Shown here one piece after another: positions 47,758-58,900 of a DNA stretch of 64,000 nt; the stretch's first letter is position 1; each line of letters begins with the position of its first letter. The notes under the pieces are model-generated. The model did not search any database. It was not told the origin of the DNA and saw nothing but the letters and a program-made list of their open reading frames with translations. The DNA is from Undaria pinnatifida (lineage: Eukaryota; Sar; Phaeophyceae; Laminariales; Alariaceae), in contig JABAKD010000010.1 of NCBI GenBank assembly GCA_012845835.1, positions 9,800,311-9,864,310 on the forward strand. Direction: 5' to 3'. A program made the position numbers and the translations under genes.

Positions 47758-49087
47758 GCAGCAGCAGCAGCAGCACAGCAGCAGCAGCAGCACCCTCGCA
47801 GCAGCAAGCACCAGCAGCAGCAGACAACGCATCCTCGCGGATCGCACCCCCTGCTGACAGATCCACCGCCCCAGTTGTGGGCTTGCTGCCGGAGGCGGCT
47901 CAGCTAGGCTGCTTGCCGGGGCCGGAGATTGCACTTGTAAATTATAACTAGCTCGCTCGTCGGGTCGCTCGTCGGGTCGACCGGGTGGTCTAACGGTACG
48001 GGCATGTCCATGCATGTGGGTTGCGGTTTCTTTCCTATTCCTCGCGCGCACACCACATGACATAATCATCAGCTGCAAACAATGCCGGTAAAAAACGCAG
48101 AGAACACGACATACTGGGAAAAGTACGAGGGACCAAGGACCAACCAACCGACCGAGGTATACATGCTTTGACCCGTGACTTTTTGACTTTGACCCGTGAG
48201 AAATGTCACGGGTCAAGTTCACGTGACCCGCCAGACGACCCGAATCTCGCGGGTCACCCGGATTGTCGCGGGTCGGGTCGGGTCGGGTCAGGACGATTTC
48301 AAAATCTCGCGGGTCGGGTCGGGTCGGGTCAAGACATCTCGAAAATCTCGCGGGTCGGGTCGGGTCGGGTCAAGACGTCTCGAAAATCTCGCGGGTCGGG
48401 TCGGGTCGGGTCAAGACGTCTCGAAAATCTCGCGGGTCGGGTCGGGTCAGCTGACCCGACCCGACCCGACCCGACCCGCGAGATTTGACCCGACCCGTGA
48501 AAAGCCCTGAAAAATAGTACCAGCACAACGGAGGCCCTCGGATAGGAAATAACCAGCCGGAAATAACAAGGTTTGAATGCGTTGGATGCGGGTCAGATGT
48601 GCCGGTCCTACCCGCGGGTCAGAAGAAAACAACTCTCGGGTCCAAGTGGCCTGACCCGTGACATGGCCCGTATCTGGCGGGTCATGACCCGACCCGACCC
48701 TCGAGATTTTAAGACCTCATTACTCGACCCAACCCGACCCCCCCATATATTCCAAAACCGTCGTCTACCCGACCCGACCCGACCCGTGATATTTCATAAC
48801 CTCTCGACCCGACCCGATCCGACCCGTGCGATTTTAAAGCTCTCTTGGCCCGACCCGACCTGACCCGTGAGGTTTTGAAAACCTCCTGACCCGACGCGCG
48901 GGCGGGTCAGGTCAAGTAATGACCCGTGAAAAGCGCTGGTATTCTTCAACTCCATGTTTGTTGAAGCCTCCTGTGACCGCGCAGTAGCTTATGGCGACGC
49001 AGGTAATGTGATCACATGTGATCACACATACCTGGTATGACACCATACTGTGGTACGCCCCAAGGGTCGAGCTATGTTTGTTGTTGC

Positions 49088-49184
<97 letters not shown>

Positions 49185-51949
49185 ATTGTTGTTGTTGTTC
49201 TCACATTAACTCGCAGAATCAAGTCCGTGGTCACAGGATAGGCGCCAGTCACCCTGGAGCGGAGGAATACCCCAGAGAAGAACACAAACAGACCAAAGGT
49301 GTTACACGCATATATCACAGCTGACGCAATTCATGCCTCCGCCAGAAACATGTAAAAGTGAAATCGGCAGTCAACGTACGATGTGCCAGATCCATACTGA
49401 TGCCTACGTCTCACTACTCGCGCCTGAAAAAAAACGACTATACCGCTTGCTACCCAGGGAAGACTACCACGTATATATTACGCGGAGTACCTATCACTAC
49501 GCATGCATACGCACGAGTCGCCCCTGACTTTCGGTGCAGAGCCAAACTCTTGACGGTTACCAGGTGCCTGGTATCCTGGAAACAAATCATAATGGCGAAG
49601 ATGTCGGAGGTTCCGCATCTCAAGACTTGGATGTAGGGTATGGTTTTACCTGGTCGAGTACGTTCGTACCAGAAGGCGTGCCGGTAGCAGACAGCAATCG
49701 TTTTAGTTTTGATACCATACTGGTAAATACAAGTGAGTACCCTGAAATACCTGACACTGCATCACGTAGAACTCCTACTACCTGTATATCATGCCCACCT
49801 CTCGACGGATTGCTGATTGCGATTGCTTCTGTTATTTGACACTTTTCGTTCTATCCGTTGACTGTTGACAGCAGGGGGGGCTGCTCCCTACCCACTCGGA
49901 GCGCAACCGTCCTCACCGCCACCACCATGGCCGCAGTCGCGGTTGATGTCGCTGTGCCAATCGCCTTCGCGGCCGCAAGCCAGACCAGAGGAGGACACGA
50001 CCGCTGCGCATGTCTCCCTCCCCCCGGGGAAAGGGGATGAGATGAAAAACAAGCCGGCTCCAGCCTCCCGGCAGGAGTTGGACTTGGGGTTAGAGTTGGA
50101 GCAGGCGGTGGAGGCGACGCAGGGGGAGGGGGGGCAGGAGCGGAATTCGGTTGCGGTGAGCGAGGTTTGCGTTTCGAACGAGGCCCTGAGGTCGAGCGAC
50201 GAGGCCATGTGCACGCTGGAGGTCCTCGTGAAGCACACGCGAGAGCGCGTAGGTGAGAGCCTGGACGAAAGGGGTGAAGAGATTGAATGAAGGAGGGAAA
50301 GGAAGGGGAGGGGAAGGAAGGGGAGGGGAAGGGAGGGGAGGGGGGGGGGGGCGGGGGCGGGGGGGGGGGGGGCGGGGGCGGGCGGGGGGGGGTACAGCGG
50401 AGAGGATGAGGGAGGGTAAGGGGTAGGCAATACGCAACTATCTACAATAGATCACTACTGTATCTAATATTCAACCCATCCACGATCATTGCTCGACTGT
50501 TTGTAGTCACCACGTGATGGTTATCCGGTAAACCGGCGGCAAGCATGACAGCGACGTTATCATCCAGGGTTGTATAGCCCTTTCGGGGAGGGGGAGGGGG
50601 GGGAGGGGGTACAGCGGGGAGGAGGAGGGAGAGTGAGGGGGGGGCAATACGCAACTTCTACAATAAATCACTACTGTATCTAATATTCAACCCATCCACG
50701 ATCATTGCTCGACCGTTTGTAGTCACCGCGTGATGGTTATCCGGTGAACCGGCGGCAAGCATGACAGCGACGTTACCATCCAGGGTTGTATAGCCCTTTC
50801 GGGATCCACAGCCCTCGTTGGACCGATGAATAGAGACTAAGATAACGGCGAAGTCTATAAAACCATTCGGGGCCCATTTGTATGAGCAGCGACCAAAGAA
50901 ACGACGAGTACGGAGTGTATATACTTGTAGCATGTGGGAAGAGCGTGCACTCACCACCTTTGCGGCGCGTGAGTCGCACAGCTCTTTGCAGTGCGTTTGG
51001 ACGCATCCCCTAGCCCAACAGCCCGGGCTGCTTCGTGTGGCTCATGCTGTAATCGTGAGTGTAAATCGTGACTAGTTTTTTTACGTGCTACCCTCGCAAG
51101 TCCCAAGGGGGTCAAGAGTGGACACACTCGAACGGCTTATGAAAAGGGTGTGTGTGACCACGCGCTCGCGGTCACGTGCTTGCCTCCCAAGAAGGCGGGT
51201 GCAGTGTTACGATGGTACTCGTTGGAAGCAAGCACGCATTGTACCTGGTATTCGTGTTTCGTACGTGAGGCGAACGGCAGGAAATGAGTGCTTGCTGCGT
51301 GTGGTGTTGAACAAGTGCAGCGCAGCTGAGTTGGTTGGGTGGCTTCTAAATGTACCTCCTGGTACATTGAAATTGAATGTGTACACACTGTAATGAAGGT
51401 GCCGCTGATTCGGTTCCGCCGTAGGGTTGATGGGGCGCCCTAAGTGGCGGTAGCGGTGGCAGTGGCGGCGGCGGACAACCGCATCCGTCCCTCGCACCTC
51501 CGCCCCCTTGCCTTGCTGGAGGGTAGCTTTCACGCCAGCAACGAGTCAGCTGTGGGTTGCGGTTACGCCGACAGACAGGCCCCTTCCTGATCCTATCAAT
51601 CCTCTCTCTTCCTTTCCCCCTTCCCCTTTCCAACTCCTTTTTCTAACGACACACCACCCCTTGCCCCCTGCCCCCGCACCCGCTATCCCCCACCCCCTTC
51701 CACCCAACGGTCATGGCTCGCCAACAACCAACAGGGGTGACCGCCCTCGAATGTTGGCGGGTAGCGGAGCTGAAGAGACGGCTAGTGTACCTGAAGCTGT
51801 TCGCGGTGCCGGAAGCGATCGCCTTGGTGCCCCGGCACGGAGGCCCATCGCTGGAGGACGACGTGCGACTCGGAGCCCTTGACGTCGACGCTACCTACGA
51901 GGCGCGCACCGTCACCGTTTCCGCCGCCGCCGCTGTGGCCGCCTCTTGA
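45453..51949 (+). CDS. Unidentified 451-residue protein
   Basis: Three exons, 45453-46215, 49875-50252 (or from 49872, adding one residue) and 51735-51949, join with matching phases at GTGAGT and GTGAGA donors. The start is ACCATGG. Exon 1 (254 codons) is Ser/Pro/Gly-rich and probably disordered, with basic-aromatic patches such as AFSFPRKHPPPLSSKPRKA and ITSFRFTPQRNLNGLF. Exon 2 ends in a likely helical segment (ELDLGLELEQAVEATQ; EALRSSDEAMCTLEVLVKHT). Exon 3 carries LECWRVAELKRRLVYLKLF and an Ala-rich end. No domain was recognised. The first intron contains the nested hAT-like elements, a TTG array and a dispersed repeat; the second holds a G-rich tract and a tandem duplication. Phase agreement at both junctions is the main support. 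Confidence 0.5.
46770..48509. mobile_element. Inner non-autonomous hAT-like element with exact 8-bp TSD
   Basis: Both termini are CAGGGCTTTTCACGGGTC in inverted orientation. The flanking octamers are identical, AAAAATAG (46762-46769 and 48510-48517). Subterminal regions hold about six left (46790-47040) and five right (48250-48450) units of roughly 41 bases, each with repeated CGGGT and CAAAATCTCG. The centre holds two CAG-rich duplicated blocks. No transposase is encoded, so a related hAT transposase elsewhere would have to move it. Confidence 0.82.
47300..47935. repeat. CAG-rich tandem duplication inside the inner hAT-like element
   Basis: Two copies (about 47365-47575 and 47650-47935) share GTGACCAAACGTAAAAA, a CAGCAG tract, CTCGCGGATCGCA, CCCCTGCTGACAGA, CGCCCCAGTTGTGGGCTTGC and GGCTCAGCTAGGCTGCTTGC. 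The second has a longer CAG tract. The open frames here are low-complexity artefacts. Confidence 0.85.
49078..49198. repeat. (TTG)n microsatellite
   Basis: About 40 TTG units with rare TTA or CTG interruptions, at the start of the second copy of the 36925 dispersed repeat. Confidence 0.95.
49199..49520. repeat. Dispersed repeat of about 340 bp, copy 2
   Basis: Second copy of the 36925-37265 family, same orientation, in the first intron of the 451-residue gene. Confidence 0.85.
50290..50400. repeat. G-rich tract with many GGGG runs
   Basis: Almost pure G on the plus strand with A or C interruptions, just after the exon 2 donor of the 451-residue gene. The run spacing would allow G-quadruplex formation in pre-mRNA; that is a prediction. 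Confidence 0.6.
50428..50802. repeat. Recent tandem duplication of about 160 bp
   Basis: Copies at about 50428-50587 and 50645-50802 are nearly identical, from CAATACGCAACT through CACGATCATTGCTCGAC and CCGGCGGCAAGCATGACAGC to GTATAGCCCTTTCGGG. A short G-rich spacer separates them. Intron 2 of the 451-residue gene. Confidence 0.9.
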
Positions 51950-54900
51950 CCCGAGTAATTTTCACCAGGGATCACCAGGGATGACAGTTGTTGCACCGGT
52001 AATTCCCGGCAACATGCTTACCATGGATGGCAGTTACCGGTATCCCGATGTGCAATTAACGTTGCACCGGTATGCATCTATACCAGTATTCCGGTAAAAT
52101 GCCGGTTACACACTGCCGCGGTAGGTCACTACAAAAACTGAGTGTTTGCAATTTTCGGCAGGTAACCGATTTTACACTAGAGGCAACAACTGCTATCCCC
52201 GATTCGAACTATGGCAGTGTTCAGCAATGCATGGTGCATCGTCCGCATAGTACGAAGGAAAGTGCGGAGATCTGACGCATCGGTTGGAGCGGCAACAGAG
52301 TTCGATATGTTCGATAGGGGGCATGCATGGTCGATGGGTCAGTTGTGTGTGGTCCTGTTTTATTGTGCTCCTCCGTAATAATGTATACTCCGTACTTACA
52401 GTACGGTGGCTGGCTGCTATGGGGCCTTTGGCAAGGGTGGCTGCTTTCTTGTAGCCGTTGCGTTCGAGGCCAAAAGCAGCTGCCCTGGTAATCGCGGCCT
52501 TCGCCGCGAGACATGTCACCGTCTGTTGCATCTGTGGATGTCATGTTAAAGAGGGAGTTTAGACCTTGGGCAGCCTCGACGAACATTTATTTTTATTTTC
52601 ATACAAACTTCAATTCCTAACCCTAGCCCCGACCGCCCTGGGAAATCGAGATGGCTGTGCTGGTGCCCGTTTGCATCGAGGCTCGAAAATGGCTGTTCTG
52701 GTCATTAATAGCCCCCCCCTTCAAGGCAACAAGGTAGTTAGCTGTTCTGGTAATGGCTCTGCCTTTTCGAGCACAACGCAGATATTTTACAATCCGTTGC
52801 AAAAGTTTCTGTTCTGCAACACTGTATTTCGTCGGAGGAGTAAGGTGGCTGTTCTGGTGATCGTCGGCTTCGAGGCGAAACCCCTTTGGGGTTGAACCCA
52901 CGTGTTTGGGGACAGACTACTTGGAATTCGTTTGGGACACTGATATTTTAAGTCCGAAAAGGGTTTTAAGGTGACTCTTTTGTTTTAACCGCTGCCTTCG
53001 AGGCGCACGCTAACGCCGCTTGTTTTTTTTGCCGCTGCCTTTCGCCAAGTCATGAAGAAACGCGACTGATTTTGTGGTAACCGTCAAGCCTCTAAGCGCG
53101 AGGTGGCTGCTCTAAAACCGTTTGTTGCAAAGGGGTCTGTTCCGTAGATAGTCATTGCGCACTGCTGTGGCTATATCTTCAACCGTCAACACTTGCAAGG
53201 CGCGTGCTTCAGAGGATAGCCCCCCTGAACGGATTTCCGCGGAGCTTAGTAGGGAGGCATTTTTTACGGAAGGGGAGGCCGATGATCTCTGACGCCGAGA
53301 GTTCCAATTAACGTGCGCTCGGGAGGAGGCACGGTGCCCTCGTGCGCAACAAATGACGGCGACAAGCTGCGCTCCACCTTGCCCCGCAATCATCTGCGGG
53401 GGTTGGTCTTTCATTCATCGAACAGGGAGCACGCCAAAAACAAGGCCAAAACACCAACAAGACATAACAATTAACTAGGTGTAGGAGGCGTTCAGGGACA
53501 GGCATGTTCGACCGCGTCATTTGTTTTTCACCTGTGATGCCGCTGATGCAACAGTCGTCGCTCTTCGTGTTTCGGGGGGGGGGGGAAGGAAAGCGGTGCA
53601 AACGCAACACATGCAGCCTGTTCCCCTTTCCATGTAGTCTTCTCCTTGCATGGCGTTCTCTCGCGGCCCCTGCTTTCACGGCAGCCAGCCAGACTGACTG
53701 ATGAACGCGGGGGACAGACACCACTATTTTTTCCCATTTTTTAAACGGCGTGTAGAATACCCCGCAGGTAGGCACTGGTGGACGATCTGGTAGACGCATT
53801 ACCACATCGACCGCCCTGTCGGGTTTTGTTGTGCCTCAGCTGATCGCCAGCTTATCGTAGTTGTATCGTGAACCCCCCTACTCGAGGGAGGTGCTGCTTG
53901 CTGCGACGCCAAGCAACCGCTTGTTACTCACCAGATATTACACCTTGCCTTGGACTATAGTCTGATCAACTGGCGGCTTTTATATTATTGAAATGCAGAT
54001 GCGTAAACGTGCTGTTCCCCAGCGTGTACTGCTGGAAGATTGGGGCGGAAACCGTCCTCCGTACTGGAAGGCGGCAAGAGGTAAGGTGCTTCCCGGATAC
54101 GCGGCGGCATCGTCTCCAAAACAGCTGCCTCTATTCAATGTCAATTATTCAATTCTTGCAAAATGAAGTGCAGCAGCAACGATATGCGTTGGCATGCCGT
54201 TCCCCTGTGTGCTGCTTTTTGAACAACTATTAGTAGGGAAAAGCACGTCAATGCCATACACTGATTGGTGCTGCACTTCGCAATGACGCTTATTGCGTAG
54301 GTTGGACGAAAACTACTAATGCTACGTTATATAGCTTTAGTATATGCACCTGCATGATTAACACCAGGAGTAATTGTCGCCCCGCATGGACGGGAAAGTC
54401 AGCATGGTCAATGTTGTTGTCTGCTTTTTAGGTGCAATCGTTGTTACGTCAGCCCGCGAGTTCAACCGGCGAGAACTGACTTGATTCTCAACCTTGGAAG
54501 AGCTGAGTTCGTTGTGCGTCGGGTCGGGACGCGCGGATGCGTGTAGGCACGCTACAATATAGTTTAAGCGTGGAACCACGCTCATCTGACGCTGGCCTGA
54601 CCGATCAATCCACCTACCAATCAACGAAACGACTAAACAAACCAATCAACCCATCATAAATTCAGTCAAACGACCATCAAGAACGCAAGCAGGCATTCGG
54701 CCACGCCGTCATGCCATACAAAATAAACGGCAAAAGAGACAGAGCACGCAAACAAAAATGATGAAGCACGCACGCGCCTACGCAAGCAAACCAGGCACAC
54801 ACGAAAGTACGCAAGCGACCAACTACAGCTCAGGCGAGTGAGGGTGCAAGCGGGTGGTCGGAGCCATCGCTCGGCAGCGTCTACAACACAGCCAACCGTC

Positions 54901-55998
54901 GTTGTCGCCAACCAATCCCACGCTCGCTCGCATCCACTACTTTCTGCACGCGCTGACTGGCCGGCTGGATGCCTCCTGAGCGGCAACGTGTCGAAACATA
55001 GGTCTCTGCGAAAACACGTCTGGCGATGCTGCCTGATTCTGCAAAACACGTTCCTCCGGTGCTTCTTCTATTCACTGGTGCTGCCCCCCCCCCACTCCAT
55101 CTCCTTCGCGACACCCCACCATACTCGCAAACCCCCTCCCCAGGCGTCCCCCAACGCCTGGACACAAAAAAAAGACGCACCACAAAAACCAACGAGCAAA
55201 ATAAAGTGAAAACATGAAAAAAATTAAGGAAGCGTGAACGTTGTCCGGCCGCCACGGGCATACAATACAGAAGATGGTGCACACAACAAAAAACAAACGC
55301 CGCACGGGGCGAGTGGGGGGGGGGGGGGGGGGGAGGGGCAACGTAGTCGTTTCAACAACAAAACCAACGGTAGCAACCGACCTGTGGTCGCTCCCCACCA
55401 TCGCCAGTTTCTCCCGCCCACGTTTGACAGGTGATCTTCACAACCTTGAAAAATCTCTCTAGCTACGTACAAAATAAGGGCTTTGGGGTGGGGAGGAAAG
55501 GGGAGGAGGGGAGCAGGTTGATTGGTGCAAACCCAGCGCGGGAGGGGCGGGCGATCCGTACCTCTCGCATACACGGAGGATGCACATATAAAGCAACTTC
55601 TGAAATAAAAGTGACCGCTACATCCCCAAGAGAGGTGGTTACATGCCACAAGTGACGGTTACACCCCAAACGTCGCGGGTACACCCCCGCAAGCGATGGG
55701 CACATTCTAAAACCGACCGTTGCAACTCCAAAACCGACCGTTACACCTCCAAAACCGACCGTCACCCCCACAAAAACGACGGTTTCACTGCCAAAACCGA
55801 CCGTTACACCCCAAAACCGACCCTTACATCTCCCAAACCGACGGTTACACCTCCAAAATCAACGGAAACATGTCCAAAACCGACGGAAACACCCCCAGCA
55901 GTAGCATTTTGGCGTGCGCGCACTAGCAATTAACAACAGTTGCCATTAAATAGTACGTCCCGTAGACAGTCAAGGTGGTGTCACCAGCGGCGACAGCA
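51950..55998. other. Non-coding interval between convergent genes
   Basis: Should hold the 3' UTRs of the 451-residue gene (left) and the TBC1D22-type gene (right). Contains clustered CCGGTA/ACCGGT motifs (51990-52110), a degenerate array with GGCTGTTCTGGT units (52670-52870) and the minisatellite at 55625-55900. No conserved coding region was recognised; a frame near 54645-54358 ending FPSMRGDNYSWC hints weakly at a retrotransposon Gag start. Confidence 0.5.
55625..55900. repeat. Minisatellite, CCAAAACCGACCGTTACACC-like units
   Basis: About 12 units of roughly 20 bases with GACCGT, GACGGT and GACGGA variants, just downstream of the TBC1D22-type stop codon and therefore probably in its 3' UTR. 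Confidence 0.9.
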
Positions 55999-58900
55999 TC
56001 AAGACGCCCCGAGGTGGTTGGGGGATCTCTCGAAAAGCGTGCTGAGGATGTACGCCTGGGAGAGCAGCGGCTCCACCTCTTCCTCTCCCCACTCCTTAGT
56101 GGGCATGTCCTGCAAAAACATCACCTGGTGGCGAGGGGCGATATGAATTGGTCGGGTGTTCGAGCGGCAGTGGGGGGAGGCGGCCGAGGCGGGGGCGGCG
56201 GTAACAGTTAGTGTCTCGTTAGAGAGCCGTCGAGCAAGCATTGTCCGTCTTCAAATATTTCAAAACTACCACCACCACTGCTGCTGTTAATAGCTAGTAC
56301 TAGTACTAAATGCACTACGGTAGTACGTACTACTAGGATTACTAGTAAGACCTGGTAGTAGCAGTGGTGATACCAACACTACTCGTAATTCGAGTTGTTC
56401 GCTCCCGCAAAATGGGTGCAGCTGTAAAGGATTACCCCATATGCCGCTGAAAAGCTTATCTAAGTCTGACTCCAAGTGCTTTGTTGCCAGAAAAGCCCCC
56501 CTCGATAGTTTTCTTATGGGCAGCCCCCCTTATCCCGTCTAGTACAAGCATGTATGTGTCTCTATTTTCCTAGACTAAGCTGTGCCGTCCCCCCCCGCCC
56601 AACATATTTGCACGGCCCAAATGGACTACGCGAAAAAGCTGAAACTGCGATCTCGTGTAGGAACCTGGACCTACCAGAAATAAGAAAGAGATATATCAGT
56701 GGTCGGAAGGAGGAGGACATGGATGCACATATGTGCCCGTGTGGTACAACAATAGAGAGTAGAACTCAGACAGTAGGAGAATGTGAAGTATACAAGGAGG
56801 AGGAAGAACGGGCTATGTTAGCGGAGGATATGAGGAAATTAAACGAATATGACATGGAAGAGTTAGGTAGACTAGAGAGTAGCGAGAAAACGATCGCTAT
56901 CCTATTAATAGGAAATAGATGGTGGCCATAGGCGGCGAAACAGGACGGGGACAGGATAAGCACAAAGTTTATATGTAATATGTATGTGGAAAAAGCGTAA
57001 TAAGCGATGGAATGTTGGAGGTGTCTCTACTAGGAGTAGGAACGGTGCTCCGTCTCGAAAGGAATGTGTGGTCAATGGTCAAATGACTAAGGCAAGCAAC
57101 AAATGATAGGGCTGGGCCCTGGCAGCTCTAGCCAGTACCGTATGTACTGGCTGCGTCATATGCCAGTATACTGGACCCGACCAGTGCACTGGTGGTCTTG
57201 GCGAAGTCACGACCCCGCCCCCCCCCCGGCTGATGAGGGGGTCCCGCCGGAGGCACGTTTTTACCCGTTTTGGCTTCACTAGAGCAAAAAAAAAAAAACG
57301 TTTTTGGACCAGGTTTCAAATGCGATTTGGTGGTAGATTGACCATGAAAAAATGCATGAAGAGCAAAAACGAGCGAAGATGAACAGGATTGTGCGGGAAT
57401 ACGGCGCATTGCAGCACGCACCCTAGATACCGAAAAGGTGGGACATGGGTTCAAAAACATGTTTGACGTGTGCCAAACCGAATCGCTCGTACAATTTGCG
57501 AAGTTCGCGGCCTCAGAGACGTAATTATTAATCTACACATCCATTTACATTCAATATTGTTCCACACACGATGTTTACTCAGATTCTCCGCCGAAAACAA
57601 ATAAGGCAGAAAAATCCCGCGTTATATAGGTTTCTTCAGCTCTATCCCCTTTCAAGCTGTTCTGCGCGCCCTTTCCGCTCTTACGCTGTGAATATGGATG
57701 GGTTTTCGCTGTTTAATGAGGGGTCATTGTAGGACGTACGCAACTAGTCAAAGTACTGGCACCCTGGCATCCCCCTCAGCCAGTACAGTACTACTGCCAG
57801 CACAGTAGTACTGCCGATACTACTGCCAGTACATACTGGACCAGGACCCAGCCCTAACAAATAAGTACGCCCCCCCCCCCCCCCCCCCCCCCCCCCCGCG
57901 CCCAACCCCAATCTCACCATGGTTTGGAAGTCCATCTCACGGAGGGTGGATGAGAAGTGGCACAGTAGCGCCGCCGACACGTAGACGTGGAACGACTCGA
58001 ACCCATTCTCCTCGGCCAGATAGGTGTCCCACGCTCGCACCACCGCCCTCTGGGGGAGCTCGCGCAGCAGCAGGCAATTCATCCAGCGGAACGCGAACTG
58101 GATGTACATGAGCCCCTCTTCCGTGATGTGCCGGTGTAGATCAGCTGGGTTTGGGGTTGGTGGGATTTGGGTTTGGGATTTGGGTTTGGTTTTGGGTTCG
58201 ATGTTAGTTCGGTATCCATTTCGCTACTGTAGGTGAAGGGAGAAATAAAAAAAAACAAGTGACTTCTCTCGCCGCCGGGCGCAAGGGGGGGGCGCGGGGG
58301 GCGTTGTCATGCATGACCGTACTCTGTAAGGCCCTCGCATCCCTACAATGCCGGGACGGCGCACGTCGGGTTTTCATCGACCAGACAGACATCGTGCGCA
58401 CCAAGCGCGAAGCGCCGTGAGGTGTTCGGCGAGTCGCATGAAGGGTGGGCTGCATCTTACCAAGCTTACCAAGAACCGCTCGTGAGGCGGACTTCGGCAC
58501 CTACTGTTACTTTATTGCATATGCGTGACAACCCAACCCTAATCCTAACCCTAACCATCCAATTACTACATTTGGATTCCGGTTTGGCCACTTCCAAGCG
58601 TGTGTGTGTGGGGGGTACTCATAAGCTTCTCCTCACCGTCGATCCTCTGCACGAGCTCTTCCAATCGGAGCACCATGCGCTGCAGCCCCGGCTGCATCGC
58701 GGTATAGTGATCCTGCGGAGGCGACAAAAATAACATAAAACTAGAACTGTGAATAACACCTCGGGGTTTGCGGAACCAAACATCGCATAACGGCAGTAGT
58801 TAGCAGTTGACGTTCGAGCGCGGGACGAGAGGCTCGCGGACGCTTTTGACACCCGTTACAGCGGTGCCGTTACGTTCACCTTGTCACAGCGGTTATGCCG

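Larger units (their letters stand above)
46441..48938. mobile_element. Outer non-autonomous hAT-like element (GGGTC family)
   Basis: Left end CAGAGGTTTTCACGGGTC and right end (reverse complement) CAGCGCTTTTCACGGGTC agree at 16 of 18 positions. The flanks TTATTGTT (46433-46440) and GTATTCTT (48939-48946) agree at 6 of 8, consistent with an old 8-bp target-site duplication. Its own sequence, rich in GGGTC motifs, lies at 46441-46761 and 48518-48938, interrupted by a younger insertion of the same family. No transposase frame. The hAT assignment rests on the 8-bp duplication and the CAG-starting termini. Confidence 0.6.

Noticed and set aside
47985-48045. tRNA-like stretch with GGTGGTCTAACGG
   Set aside because: No acceptable B box or acceptor stem; it lies inside the hAT-like element.
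54358-54645. Possible Ty1/copia Gag start (FPSMRGDNYSWC)
   Set aside because: The frame stops immediately and no LTR, protease or RT follows.
58540-58560. CCCTAA-type motifs resembling telomere repeat (also near 52619 and 9281)
   Set aside because: Only two or three imperfect units each; too short to call an interstitial telomere.
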